A stretch of 64,000 nt of DNA from Dehalococcoidia bacterium (GTDB lineage: Bacteria > Chloroflexota > Dehalococcoidia > Dehalococcoidales > RBG-16-60-22), in NCBI GenBank assembly GCA_030615035.1, contig JAUXAC010000004.1:1-64000 (forward strand), read 5' to 3'. Made by a program: the position numbers and the translations under genes. Positions 26,218 through 35,324 of the stretch are shown one piece after another (positions within the stretch are counted from its first letter, which is position 1; each line of letters opens with the position of its first letter). The notes under the pieces were generated by a model, which saw only the letters and a list, made by a program, of their open reading frames with translations, was not told the DNA's origin and did not search any database.

Positions 26218-26370
26218 GGTTATTAGGTAACCCTCCCCCTGTATCCCCCTCCCTTGATAAGGGAGGGGGAAGGGGTTGGAAGAGGGGCTTCGCCCCTCTT
26301 GAACTCCCCTTTTGTTACTTCAAGGTGAAAAAATTGTTTAATCAGAGTTTTGCCTCTATTAAACGCCCCT
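26218..26370. repeat. Palindromic repeat copy inside the phage cluster
   Basis: Starts TTATTAGGTAACCCTCCCCC, with hairpins CTCCCTTGATAAGGGAG and AGAGGGGC-TTC-GCCCCTCT. It is a host-type repeat placed between two phage genes. Confidence 0.85.
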
Positions 26371-26431
26371 TTTTAATTTGGTGCCGAGGGTTCAACTCTT
26401 CAGGCTTCCCGGCGAGATTGATAAATAATCT

Positions 26432-28438
26432 CTATACTGCCCCCAGCCATAGCCTCTGGCTGTATTCGCCACGGCGGGGGCTATAAACCAAGGTCAACCC
26501 GAGCACTCTCTTTTTCTCCGAGGTAAGCCCAGCCCGGGTATCGGTTATATCCATGACATCGTATAACTGCTGACCACAGTTAACCAGAGCCAGGATAGTG
26601 CCACCAGCTGATTCTATTTCAGCTTCTCTTAAATAGGCTTCCCCTCTCTGCTGGGCTCCAGCTACGGTATCAATGTTCATGTCCTCAAGCTGCCTAAGCC
26701 TATCATATAGCCTATCTATCTCCCCCCAAGCAAAACTATCAACGACAATCGGCTCATCACTTCCAGTATCATAGCCTTCTACCTGCACCCGGTTGAGTTC
26801 CCAAGCACCCTGCCGATATCTGCCATCTAAAATTTGGTGCTCTACACCATAACTATAGACAGAACTGTCCGATAACAGAGGGTTTACAATATAGGCCTTG
26901 CTGCCCTCAATGAAGAGAACATCGGGGACAAAGAAGAGCAATTTCTGGATAACCATCTCCCCACTGTGATTGGGGCCGATGGTGAAGTCAGGATAGAAGC
27001 TGGTGATGACTGACGACTGGGACTTGACCTCTAACTTCAACCCCGCTCTGGCCAGCACAAAGGTAAGAATGTCTTTGACGCTCATCTGGTTAGAAGTTTT
27101 ATTCCAGCGGAACTGATATCTGGCTCTCCAGGCAGTTATTGCTGTCCAGCCGTCCTGGGAGTGAAGAATGAGGCTAGCCTTACCACCCGAGCTGGTATGC
27201 TCATAAGCTTCCAGGCTAAAGGTTTGCCCCGAACTCACTTCGTTGCCGCTGGTAGTCGCATAGCCAGGACTGAAGTCCAACTGACAACCAATGTCAAGAA
27301 CCGATAAATCCCCCTGCCCCAGCGAAGCGTACTGTCCTTCATCATTCCTCAGTTCCACAATTAGCTTACCTGAGGTCTCCCCCAGCTCCTGCCTCACCCC
27401 GATAACATCAGCAGTCAGGTCGAGGCTCTGGGTGGTTAGATTGGCTCTCCATACTCCAGCTGGATTTGACAGCCAGCAATAATCACCATAGTGAGCTATG
27501 GCCAGACCATATTCTGAAGACAGGTTGAACGGCACCGGCTCTCGCCAGAGATTATCAATGAAATTGGCATCAAGGACAGAGTGCGACCAAAAAGGACGGT
27601 TATAGGCTTCGCTGCCAGTGAACCTCTCAATGAAGAAACCACGGTAAACATCCGGGTTATCCAGAAATGGTCGATGGTATTCAAACTCGCCATCAGACGG
27701 AGCCGAGGCAAGCTCCTTCAACTCTGACCAGTCACCAGCGGCGACGTCGCCACCATCACCATAGACCAAGCTCCACAGTTTGAAGTTACCCGCTGAATCC
27801 TTCCCGGTAACAAGTAGATTCCAGTCGGCATCATAGACAGTGGCGACACCGGATAAATTACCGGTAGTTTTATCCCAGGCTGATTTTGTCTGCCATTCAC
27901 CACCCACATACTTCTTCACATAGAGAGTCGCCTGGTCAGCGAAAAAGATAGCCAAATCACCGTTGGACTTATAGGCGGCAGCCAGACCATTGACATTAGT
28001 AGTGGGGGAATAATCAATGACCTCAGGACTCCCCCAGGTAGCACCGTAGTCAGTACTCTTTATGCGCTGGATTTTTCTATTAACACCGTCTATCCAGAAA
28101 ATGGAGACCTCAGCTCCCAGTGAAGCACAAGCGACAACAGCAGCATTGTACTGGTTAGTGTAAGTCCACTGGCTGAAGTTGCTTGACGGACCTGGATTAG
28201 ATACTCGCTGGCGGTAGAGCTTCCTAGAATCAGCAGGTAGAGTTATTCTGGCCCTGATGAAAGAGCCGTCACCGGGCATAGTTAGCGCATGGAAGTAGTC
28301 ATCCTCCGAACCAGTATAGAGCCTAGTCCAGTCATATCTGACCACACCGGCAATTTTATTCTTGGCCTCCACTTTAACATAGGGAGTTGTGGCTGCCTGT
28401 TTCTGGGCGGCTAACAGTGTTGATGTTAGACTTCGCAT
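26432..28438 (-). CDS. Large phage tail/baseplate-like protein
   Basis: A 668-residue structural protein. Residues 100-300 contain repeated strand blocks including the BNR-like SxDxGxTW pattern (STDYGATWGSPEV), which suggests a beta-propeller. The C-terminal half resembles phage baseplate or tail proteins that carry domains such as SVKDILTFVLARAGL and LREAEIESAGGTI. It is the largest gene of the cluster. A partial second copy of its C-terminus is at 22772-22854. No enzymatic motif is visible. Confidence 0.65.
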   Translation of the reverse strand: MRSLTSTLLAAQKQAATTPYVKVEAKNKIAGVVRYDWTRLYTGSEDDYFHALTMPGDGSFIRARITLPADSRKLYRQRVSNPGPSSNFSQWTYTNQYNAAVVACASLGAEVSIFWIDGVNRKIQRIKSTDYGATWGSPEVIDYSPTTNVNGLAAAYKSNGDLAIFFADQATLYVKKYVGGEWQTKSAWDKTTGNLSGVATVYDADWNLLVTGKDSAGNFKLWSLVYGDGGDVAAGDWSELKELASAPSDGEFEYHRPFLDNPDVYRGFFIERFTGSEAYNRPFWSHSVLDANFIDNLWREPVPFNLSSEYGLAIAHYGDYCWLSNPAGVWRANLTTQSLDLTADVIGVRQELGETSGKLIVELRNDEGQYASLGQGDLSVLDIGCQLDFSPGYATTSGNEVSSGQTFSLEAYEHTSSGGKASLILHSQDGWTAITAWRARYQFRWNKTSNQMSVKDILTFVLARAGLKLEVKSQSSVITSFYPDFTIGPNHSGEMVIQKLLFFVPDVLFIEGSKAYIVNPLLSDSSVYSYGVEHQILDGRYRQGAWELNRVQVEGYDTGSDEPIVVDSFAWGEIDRLYDRLRQLEDMNIDTVAGAQQRGEAYLREAEIESAGGTILALVNCGQQLYDVMDITDTRAGLTSEKKRVLGLTLVYSPRRGEYSQRLWLGAV

Positions 28439-28464
28439 CGCTTCTCTTTCCTTTCTGGAGCTAA

Positions 28465-28716
28465 TTAGCTTTGAATTGAATCACCCGGTTGGTTGGGGAT
28501 ATATCTGGTTCCCCAGAAAAGGTGACCAGCAATATAGCCGAGGGTAAAGACCATGAGGAACCAGAAGATTAAATCCCAGAGCCAGTGCCCCAGTAGTGCG
28601 CCGATGGCTACCATGCCGATGATCCAAAGACCCTCAAGTTTATGCCAGGTATCCCGTAAGATATAGGTCCAGGGACGACCGCCTATTCTCGACCACAGGG
28701 CTTTATAGAGGTTTAT
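28465..28716 (-). CDS. Small phage-cluster membrane protein, start unclear
   Basis: A minus-strand frame of up to 83 residues: a basic-aromatic N-terminus (LWSRIGGRPWTYILRD), two hydrophobic segments (GLWIIGMVAIGALLGHW, then LIFWFLMVFTLGYIAGHLFW) and a polar tail ending at TAA 28467-28465. Such two-helix proteins are common in phage clusters, as holin-like or tail-assembly genes. There is no ATG, GTG or TTG near the 5' end. The frame opens at ATA 28716-28714, right after an in-frame TAG within the repeat end GGTGAGGTAG. Either AUA is used or the repeat cut the gene. Confidence 0.55.
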   Translation of the reverse strand: MNLYKALWSRIGGRPWTYILRDTWHKLEGLWIIGMVAIGALLGHWLWDLIFWFLMVFTLGYIAGHLFWGTRYIPNQPGDSIQS

Positions 28717-28977
28717 CTACCTCACCCCCTTTAGATTCTATTTAGGAACCCCATCCCCCTTTATCCCCCTTCCCCTTGATAAGGGGAAGGGGGAGAGGTT
28801 ATGTAAGAGGGACTTCGTCCCTCTAAAACTCCCTAGAAGCATATTTGGAGGCTTCGCCTCTCTTTGATTCTCATCTTGTATATCTCTCCTTCAAAGGAGA
28901 GGGGGAAGTACTTCTCAAAGAGGGGCTCCTTCCCCTCTAAAACACCCTATGAGCTTATTTTTAGGCTTAGCCTCTCT
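28717..28977. repeat. Palindromic repeat block inside the phage cluster
   Basis: From ATCTACCTCACCCCC at the left. It contains CCCCCTTCCCCTT-GAT-AAGGGGAAGGGGG, AGAGGGAC-TTC-GTCCCTCT, AGGC-TTC-GCCT and CTCCTTCAAAGGAG hairpins. Confidence 0.85.
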
Positions 28978-29301
28978 TTACGCCAGAGCTGCCAGGATAT
29001 CAGGAAGCGATTGGGCAGCCTTTCGGTAGTGATTAGCCAAGTGCCTGGCAGCCTCAAGGATTTCCTCGGGACTGGCTTCCACTGTCCTCCTGCGATATCC
29101 ATTTAGCGAGAGGGCAGCCACCGCCGCACTCATTAAATCCCAATCAATCGTCTTTTCAACATCAAGTTTGCCACGAAGGGCTCTAAAGATACTTTTCTTG
29201 TGATGAGGTAACTTCCAGGTATCGGGGTCTTCAGGGTCGCCAACGATAGCAAATGCCTCCTTAGGCAATCCCTCCCTGGTCTTGATTTCTACCTTTTTCA
29301 T
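28978..29301 (-). CDS. Phage-cluster protein (DUF6582-like)
   Basis: A 107-residue protein with LPKEAFAIVGDPEDPDTWKL near the N-terminus, recalling the short AFA/DPE...WKLP region found in DUF6582-type phage proteins near heads or proteases. The rest is helical. The ATG follows GGCGAGGTAGATATAATC, so the repeat end supplies the likely Shine-Dalgarno sequence. Function unknown. Confidence 0.6.
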   Translation of the reverse strand: MKKVEIKTREGLPKEAFAIVGDPEDPDTWKLPHHKKSIFRALRGKLDVEKTIDWDLMSAAVAALSLNGYRRRTVEASPEEILEAARHLANHYRKAAQSLPDILAALA

Positions 29302-29588
29302 GATTATATCTACCTCGCCCCCTTTAGATTCTATTTAGGAACCCCATCCCCCTTTCTCCCCCTTCCCCTTAATAAGGGGAAGGGGGAGAGGTTATGTAAG
29401 AGGGGCTTCGCCCCTCTAAAACTCCCAGAGCCTGTTTTGAGGCTTCGCCTCTTTTTGACTCTCCTCCTGTATATCTCTCCTTCAAAGGAGAGGGGAAATT
29501 GCTGTGTAAAGGGGACTTCGTCCCTCCAAAACACCCTACGAGCACATTTAAGAGCTTCCCCCACTTTGATTCCTCGTTAGACCCGTCA
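29302..29588. repeat. Palindromic repeat block inside the phage cluster
   Basis: Nearly the same arrangement as 28717-28977: ATCTACCTCGCCCCC end, CTTCCCCTTAATAAGGGGAAG stem, AGAGGGGC-TTC-GCCCCTCT, AGGC-TTC-GCCT and CTCCTTCAAAGGAG. The two blocks flank the 28978 gene and look like recent relatives. Confidence 0.85.
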
Positions 29589-29592
29589 CCAA

Positions 29593-30234
29593 TTAAGGTC
29601 CATAGTCGGTTGACTTGGAGACAATGGGATAGTATGGCTTATAGAGTGAACGGACTCTAACCCTATTTCTCCTCCCCAGTCGCCTTAGCTCCTGCTTAAA
29701 ATACCTCAGTTTTTCGTTCCCCCAGGCAAGGAACTCCTTAGGGGTGATGCCACCACCGACATTGACCCGGTTTATGGCATAGACCGCCCATTCCACCGCG
29801 GCGTAACCACCAGCGCCAGCAGCAATTAAATCTTCGTGATAGGTAGAGAGGGTAGAGCTTGTAGCATCAAGGGTATGGAGCTTACCGTAGTAGATGTAGG
29901 CATTAGAGCCATCCGGTACCTCATCGCCAAGGATAGTTAGAGTGTCTCCCCACAGGGCAAAGGGCTGGTAGCGCTTGGGGAACTGAGCCACCGGGTATTC
30001 TACGGCTTCAACCATAATCCTATCGGTTATGGTGGATATATCAAGCTCCCTAGAGCCTGAAGTAGTAGCTTTAGTTGCCTTCTGCTCATGGGGAAGATAC
30101 TCAGAGAAGTCTTTTACGGCATGGGCAATATGCCTATCCAGCTCGTCATTAGTCCAGCGATAGTTACTGGCATCCTCGTCATGGAGGTCACGCCTGACTA
30201 TTGTTCTCATCTCAGTTAGGTTCATATCTGGCAC
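29593..30234 (-). CDS. Phage head-tail connector/adaptor-like protein
   Basis: A 213-residue protein. It starts with the pattern LTEMRTIVRRDLHDEDASNY and WTNDELDRHIAHAVKDFSEY, seen in gp6-like adaptor proteins that join portal and tail. A beta-rich middle and a basic C-terminus (RRLGRRNRVRVRSL) follow. It lies downstream of the capsid genes, where such proteins usually are. Confidence 0.65.
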   Translation of the reverse strand: MPDMNLTEMRTIVRRDLHDEDASNYRWTNDELDRHIAHAVKDFSEYLPHEQKATKATTSGSRELDISTITDRIMVEAVEYPVAQFPKRYQPFALWGDTLTILGDEVPDGSNAYIYYGKLHTLDATSSTLSTYHEDLIAAGAGGYAAVEWAVYAINRVNVGGGITPKEFLAWGNEKLRYFKQELRRLGRRNRVRVRSLYKPYYPIVSKSTDYGP

Positions 30235-30244
30235 ACCCCTTTTA

Positions 30245-30292
30245 GGTTTTTATTTGGTGACCCCATCCCCCTTTATCCCCCTTCCCCTCTAT
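30245..30292. repeat. Short repeat fragment
   Basis: GGTTTTTATTTGGTGACC followed by CCATCCCCCTTTATCCCC is the left end of a palindromic repeat copy, cut off at the stop of the next gene. Confidence 0.7.
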
Positions 30293-30510
30293 TTAGGCAA
30301 CAGTTTTCTAATCTCTACCCTCTCCAACTTCTCACAGGGTAAGCCCTCATCGTGCCGACATATTTCTAAGTCGGCGAAGGATATCTCTTCATTAGGTTCG
30401 CCCTCATTGAGGCTGACTGCCTTGCCGGATAGATTTTCCGCGTAAGCCATCAAAGACCGGGCATCAGCTTCGTCAGCAAAGGACAAATCCATTCTCACTC
30501 TATATTTCAT
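30289..30510 (-). CDS. Small phage-cluster protein
   Basis: A 73-residue acidic protein (MKYRVRMDLSFADEADARSL at the start) with a ferredoxin-like alternation of strands and helices. Its start overlaps the end of the LamG gene by 4 bases, so it is translationally coupled. The two cysteines (ICRHDEGLPCE) have no clear role. Function unknown. Confidence 0.6.
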   Translation of the reverse strand: MKYRVRMDLSFADEADARSLMAYAENLSGKAVSLNEGEPNEEISFADLEICRHDEGLPCEKLERVEIRKLLPK

Positions 30511-31184
30511 CTATACCTCCACTTGGTAGCTAGGTAAATATTCTGTGTTTCCTGAGGAGTCAAAGCTCTGTTATAAACCAAGACTTCACCAACATCTGCC
30601 TTAATCGGTATCCCTGTAGTATTTCTGGCGCCAATAACAAAACTGGCTCCTCCCTCGCAGGTTGCAGTTAAGCCATCCGCAGTGATTGACATGCTTATTT
30701 CTTCCCCATCTACATAAGCTGTAAAGCCACTAGCAGCCGATGAGCCATCATAGCTGAAGCCAAGGAACATAAATCTATCGGTATCAGTGAAAGTGTCAGC
30801 GCTGGTAATCCAGATTGAGTTGCCTGTACCATTGTTGCTATCCATTGCAATACCTAGAGCATCTGTAGCCGTAAACTCTATATCCCATCCCCGATATGTT
30901 CCTGCATCAAGCCTCTTCCCCCACAACCATTGAGCAGTAGCAGTTCTTTTTTTTCTTGCCCAGCCGTAGATTGAAAAGCGGTCAGTATTGCTAAATTTTA
31001 CTGCGGATATGTTGCCCAGAGTAATATAATCATCAGTCCCATCAAAGTATCTCCCATTGGGTCTCCACAGTGCCCCGGTAACAGAGCATAGATGGCCATG
31101 GGCATCCTTTGACACAAAAGAAGCACCGTCTAGCTGATAGAGGGGCAGATAAAGCACCAGGCTAGGGTCAAAAACGAAATCCAT
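30507..31184 (-). CDS. LamG/concanavalin-like domain protein
   Basis: A 225-residue protein that is almost entirely one LamG-type jelly-roll domain. YFDGTDDYITLG near residue 45 and the C-terminal ADVGEVLVYNRALTPQETQN are typical of such carbohydrate-binding domains. In phage clusters these are found in tail fibres or capsid decoration proteins, so it may bind a cell surface sugar. Confidence 0.8.
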   Translation of the reverse strand: MDFVFDPSLVLYLPLYQLDGASFVSKDAHGHLCSVTGALWRPNGRYFDGTDDYITLGNISAVKFSNTDRFSIYGWARKKRTATAQWLWGKRLDAGTYRGWDIEFTATDALGIAMDSNNGTGNSIWITSADTFTDTDRFMFLGFSYDGSSAASGFTAYVDGEEISMSITADGLTATCEGGASFVIGARNTTGIPIKADVGEVLVYNRALTPQETQNIYLATKWRYR

Positions 31185-31192
31185 TAATCACC

Positions 31193-31657
31193 TCAACTAC
31201 CTTTATAAATTAGCTTGACATAGCTTGAGTTCTTCACTTTGCCGACAGCGTTCTCCCCACCGGCAGCCCCCGACTTGATTGTCAGCCGAACATCAAAGGG
31301 CACAGAATTGAAGTCAGCTACAGGTTTGAAACGACCACTGTAGGTATATTCCTTATAGACTGAGGCATCAGCCGAGTAAGTCACCTCATCATGAAGGTCA
31401 ATCCAAGTGCCACCTTTATTCCGTGCCTGCCATTTGAACAGGACGTTTTCAAGGGTGCCGCTGGACTTTACCGCACAGGTAAGCCCGAACTCAAACTCAA
31501 TAACAGCTCCTAATGCCGGTGGACTAATGCTGACCTCTTCTACGGCTTCATATCCATCACCAGCGGTAGTCTTTTCCGTGCTCCATTGAACTCCGTCTGA
31601 GGTCAGATTGCCCATAGCAAAAGGATGCTCGACGTGTTCTATTACTGCAAGTGCCAC
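31193..31657 (-). CDS. Phage-cluster beta-rich structural protein
   Basis: A 154-residue protein predicted to be mostly beta strands, with IEFEFGLTCAVKSSGTLENV and FKPVADFNSVPFDVRL. Its place between the decoration protein and the LamG gene suggests a minor virion protein. I do not recognise the family. Confidence 0.6.
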   Translation of the reverse strand: MALAVIEHVEHPFAMGNLTSDGVQWSTEKTTAGDGYEAVEEVSISPPALGAVIEFEFGLTCAVKSSGTLENVLFKWQARNKGGTWIDLHDEVTYSADASVYKEYTYSGRFKPVADFNSVPFDVRLTIKSGAAGGENAVGKVKNSSYVKLIYKGS

Positions 31658-31710
31658 AATTCACCTCCATAGGGGGGAGGGGTAAAACCCCTCCCCTTAT
31701 ATTTATTTTT

Positions 31711-32115
31711 TTAAGCGGCCGTTGAATCAGCCCTTGAGCCGGGCTCCAGGGCAGCCACCGTAGCCGAAACCATATAGCCGATGATGGTATCGCAATCACC
31801 GGAAGTGGTTGGCTTGGTCTCGGTAATCTTGCCGTTATCCGTCCCTTCAGCAACATAGACGGGGTTACCGGCTGTCCCGCCGGAGTAGCCACTAACTACT
31901 GCCCGACGGTAAGCAGTGATAACATCGCCACTGGCACCATCCTCACCAGCCACCAGTCTCCCCTGAATAGCCGTGCCAACAGTAGCCAGTGCCCTCTTCC
32001 AGCCTGAGCTGTAGCCCAGAATATCACCGGCTTTACAGGCTTCAGCTAGTGTTACCTTGACTAACCCTTCACCCTGCTCAGTAATCCTTCCCTTTCCCGG
32101 GTCAGAGAATGCCAT
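31711..32115 (-). CDS. Capsid decoration/stabilising-like protein
   Basis: A 134-residue small beta-rich protein (VKVTLAEACKAGDILGYSSG and GNPVYVAEGTDNGKIT), resembling DUF2190-like or gpD-like capsid cement proteins. It follows the capsid gene by 24 bases, the usual position. GGAGG precedes the ATG. Confidence 0.65.
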   Translation of the reverse strand: MAFSDPGKGRITEQGEGLVKVTLAEACKAGDILGYSSGWKRALATVGTAIQGRLVAGEDGASGDVITAYRRAVVSGYSGGTAGNPVYVAEGTDNGKITETKPTTSGDCDTIIGYMVSATVAALEPGSRADSTAA

Positions 32116-32139
32116 TTCTCAACCTCCTTATGTATTTAA

Positions 32140-33060
32140 TTAGTCCTTAACCCCGATTAAAGCCGCTCCCTTAACCGAACTGAATAGAGCCAGGGATACA
32201 TACCATTTAACCCGGGTGCGGGTGGCATCCTTACTTTCCATAGAGCCGATTGGCTCCACGGTCAGGTGCCCGGGGCTGGTTAAGCCACAGAGAGCCCACT
32301 CGCCGAACTGAATGGCATAGATAGTGGAGCAGTCACCGCCGGTAGTGTCGGTCTCAACACCACCGCTAACCGTGTGGGTATCCAGTATCCAGTCATTGAC
32401 GCCAATCGGAATACCATCCCACAACTGGACAAAGTTACCCCACTGGTCCCGGTCATTGTCCACCATTCCCCCGCTCGCTCTGACCAGAGCATTAATCTTT
32501 CGCCTTGAGCGGCGGCTCATCAGTAGCATATCGGGTTTGCCCCCCTTTACCGCATCAATAAGTTCATCCAGCTTGGCCAGAGTGAGAGTAGCACCGGTAT
32601 CTCCCATAGCTATTACCTGGTCGCCAGCCGTGGTGGTATCAATGAGAGTCCTGAGACCATCGAACTGCTTGGGACTAGCCGTGGTATTACCATAGATAAA
32701 GGTCTCCTCAAATTTGTCCTTCACTGCCTTAGCCTTCAGTTCAACAACGGCTCCCTCCAAGTCCTGAATATTGCTCCGAGTCGTCTTCAGGAAGTTATCG
32801 ACATCGGCATCACCACCCATAATTTTTAAGTTTGCCATTTTCTGTTCAAAGGTCGGGGTGGACTCAACCCAGGTATCACCGACATCGTAGAAATCAACAC
32901 TGGGCAAAGTCTTCTCCTGGTTATAGGTCAGACCATTACCCACAATCTCGATGAAAGGGAGTCTCTGCAAGATGGGCGAATCCTTAACGATGGTCTCCAC
33001 CACCCCTTGAAGTAGAATATCATTTGAAAGCTTAGCTGCTTCAGCCAATGTTAACGCCAT
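32140..33060 (-). CDS. Phage major capsid protein
   Basis: A 306-residue protein of the HK97-fold type. The N-terminus (TLAEAAKLSNDILLQGVVET) is followed by SPILQRLPFIEIVGNGLTYN, and a central helix (NLKIMGGDADVDNFLKTTRS) gives the usual E-loop/spine arrangement. It starts 1 base after the stop of the scaffold-like gene. The reading frame is intact, so the protein could still assemble. Confidence 0.85.
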   Translation of the reverse strand: MALTLAEAAKLSNDILLQGVVETIVKDSPILQRLPFIEIVGNGLTYNQEKTLPSVDFYDVGDTWVESTPTFEQKMANLKIMGGDADVDNFLKTTRSNIQDLEGAVVELKAKAVKDKFEETFIYGNTTASPKQFDGLRTLIDTTTAGDQVIAMGDTGATLTLAKLDELIDAVKGGKPDMLLMSRRSRRKINALVRASGGMVDNDRDQWGNFVQLWDGIPIGVNDWILDTHTVSGGVETDTTGGDCSTIYAIQFGEWALCGLTSPGHLTVEPIGSMESKDATRTRVKWYVSLALFSSVKGAALIGVKD

Positions 33061-33549
33061 TTATCTTTTACCTCCTATTGCATATTGAATTTTCTCCCGT
33101 GGAGATAGAACTGACAGATCAAGCGGTGTCCTCTGGGGAGCACCAACGGGTATTTTTGTTTTGGAGACTTCCGCCTCAATTCCCTGTTTGACTCTATCGA
33201 TAAGGGCTCTGGCATTTTCCAGAGATTCATTTATGGCATCGATAGTGTCCCCGGTGATCAGCTCATCCGGCACCTCTGGATTCGTCTCCGTTACCAGACC
33301 TTTATAGCTAGCTACTGCCTGAGCCAGGGTATTATTGAGTTCAGCCAGTTTCCTGTCTGACTCAGCCACTGCCTGCTTCAGGATGACAATCTCACTATCT
33401 TTGCTAGCCACCACCTGCTCAAGCTCGACAATGGTAGCATTTCTAGACTCAAGCTCCCTAGTAAGGGCTTCCTTTTCCTGCTTCAGTCTTTCCAGTTCGT
33501 CTCTAGCAGTTGCAAGCTCGTCCATCAGTTCCTGTTCTTTATCAGCCAC
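33061..33549 (-). CDS. Coiled-coil scaffold-like protein
   Basis: A 162-residue protein. Residues 5-85 form a long coiled coil (ELATARDELERLKQEKEAL), followed by a short C-terminal region ending SPREKIQYAIGGKR. Between portal and capsid genes this layout is typical of scaffold proteins that guide procapsid assembly through a basic C-terminus. No protease domain is seen. Confidence 0.75.
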   Translation of the reverse strand: MADKEQELMDELATARDELERLKQEKEALTRELESRNATIVELEQVVASKDSEIVILKQAVAESDRKLAELNNTLAQAVASYKGLVTETNPEVPDELITGDTIDAINESLENARALIDRVKQGIEAEVSKTKIPVGAPQRTPLDLSVLSPREKIQYAIGGKR

Positions 33550-33567
33550 AATAATTCCTCCCGCTGA

Positions 33568-34953
33568 TTATTCCTCAACGCCTTCCGCCTGAGACAATAA
33601 AGCCCTCTCTCTCGCTCCGCTCCTGGTGGACTTAGCGTTAAGCTCTTTATTCATCCTGAGGATAGTTTCCCTCTCTTCAAGCCATTTTTTGAACTCGTAC
33701 TCGGGGTCCCTAATACCAATCTCATCCATCGCTGTTCTCCGGGAGTGGATACCAGTCTGGACTAAAGTCTGCTCGTTCTTCACCTGCCTGGCTACATCCT
33801 GAGGCAGCACTGGCCCCCAGACTACCCGTAAGTGGTTATCCCCAAAGTCCTCACCCTGGTACTTCTCCAGGAGTTTAAGAATCATTTCATTTCTACGCTT
33901 ATAGACGACTGACCTAATGATTCTCTTTCTTCTGACTTTCTGTAATAACGGGTGAAGCTCAATTTCCAGGGCTACCCCAGATAAATCCCTTTCGGTTCCG
34001 CCGAAGGCAGACCGAGGTGATTCTGAGATATCGTGCAGGGTCCTATATAGCAAATCAATATAGTTGATATGGAGGCTGACACCACCGCCCTGTAACAGGT
34101 CAAGTAGATAGGCTCTGGCGTCCTCGGGTATATTCCACACTGCTCCCGGCCTGATGGCTATGTTCTCGGATTCCTCCACATTCTCAAGTACGGCAATAGG
34201 ATTACCGGATAATTCCAATATGCGGGATAGCTGGCTCATAGCTCGATTTAATTCTCTTTGCGACTCCATAATCTGGGGTAAATCAGATATTCCCCAGAAC
34301 TTCTTGGGCTCACGCAGGTTGGAATAGATGATAAAGGGAATAAAGCCGTAGGGATTAGGTTTCTTCTCCACCAAGGCATTATCCAGATAGAGCTCAAAGT
34401 CCTGAGCAGTCCACAGCTCAACAACGGTGGCTGTCTTGCCCTTAGGCTTCGCCTGATAGAGAAGCCCAGTTTCCTCGGCAGATAGACTATATTTGGAAGT
34501 TACCCTCCATATTTGGGAGGTATCATCCCCCAGCCACCAGGCATAGATACCCTGGACATCGGGAGCGGTTACCCTGACTTTCTTCTCGGTGGTATCCCAG
34601 ATAACCTTATAGCAAGCATCACCCAGTATGGCGCAATCAATCTCAGTCTCAAGGTCTAGCTGCTCCAAGTTGTTATCCTCATAAACCCGGTATAAGGCCG
34701 CCTCTGCTTTCTGGGCTCTAGTCCTAGCCTCATCTGAGTCTTCAACAGCATCAACAGCAAAGTTAATGCCAGACATTAGATATGAGGTAATCTTATCTAC
34801 AAACACTCTGGCGTAGTTAAAAATCAAGCGCCTTTCCCCGTGCCTTTCCCTGCCTTCCCAGTGCCGACCATAGTAGAAATCAAGAAGCTCTTTATAGCCC
34901 TTAACTCTGCCCATGTCCAGGCGAGCCAACTGCATAGGAATAGTTTCATTCAT
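33568..34953 (-). CDS. Phage portal protein (SPP1 gp6-like)
   Basis: A 461-residue portal protein. LLDFYYGRHWEG near residue 24, VDKITSYLMSGINFAVD near 52 and the stem region SQLSRILELSGNP and LSGVALEIELHPL are family features. It forms the dodecameric DNA entry ring. The start overlaps the stop of the HTH gene by 4 bases. The terminase gene expected upstream is absent here; a terminase is found at 56278. Confidence 0.85.
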   Translation of the reverse strand: MNETIPMQLARLDMGRVKGYKELLDFYYGRHWEGRERHGERRLIFNYARVFVDKITSYLMSGINFAVDAVEDSDEARTRAQKAEAALYRVYEDNNLEQLDLETEIDCAILGDACYKVIWDTTEKKVRVTAPDVQGIYAWWLGDDTSQIWRVTSKYSLSAEETGLLYQAKPKGKTATVVELWTAQDFELYLDNALVEKKPNPYGFIPFIIYSNLREPKKFWGISDLPQIMESQRELNRAMSQLSRILELSGNPIAVLENVEESENIAIRPGAVWNIPEDARAYLLDLLQGGGVSLHINYIDLLYRTLHDISESPRSAFGGTERDLSGVALEIELHPLLQKVRRKRIIRSVVYKRRNEMILKLLEKYQGEDFGDNHLRVVWGPVLPQDVARQVKNEQTLVQTGIHSRRTAMDEIGIRDPEYEFKKWLEERETILRMNKELNAKSTRSGARERALLSQAEGVEE

Positions 34954-35294
34954 TTCCTAAGTAAGTCTCCTTTATTCAAAGTATTCCCTAATGCTCTCTG
35001 CACTGTTCTCTGGCTAACACCGAACAACAATGCCAGTTCTTTCACTTCCTTACCCTCATTATTGAACAGCCTGACCATCTCTCTGTCTCGTTGCTTCTTC
35101 AACCAGCACTGCCTGCCCCGGGGCTGCTCATAGATACACTGCGGAAACGGACAGTCAAGACAGGAATCAGCCAGATCACAGCCCTCATCTCGGTAGCGAC
35201 AATACTCCGGCGGCAAATCCGGCTCGCTCTCAGAAATGTTCTCCTCATCGAAAGTTTCTGCTTCCCGATCCGTATCACTAAACTCTGGCACCAT
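34950..35294 (-). CDS. Cysteine-rich helix-turn-helix protein, first gene of the phage cluster
   Basis: A protein of about 114 residues (ATG at 35294 behind AAGAGGTGG; an in-frame start at 35330 lies inside the operator). It has a cysteine cluster (CRYRDEGCDLADSCLDCPFPQC), probably a zinc site, then an HTH (VKELALLFGVSQRTVQRALG). It may be a regulator of the cluster or a small terminase-like protein. It overlaps the portal gene. Confidence 0.7.
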   Translation of the reverse strand: MVPEFSDTDREAETFDEENISESEPDLPPEYCRYRDEGCDLADSCLDCPFPQCIYEQPRGRQCWLKKQRDREMVRLFNNEGKEVKELALLFGVSQRTVQRALGNTLNKGDLLRK

Positions 35295-35324
35295 GGCCCA
35301 CCTCTTAAACAGACAATGATAGAG

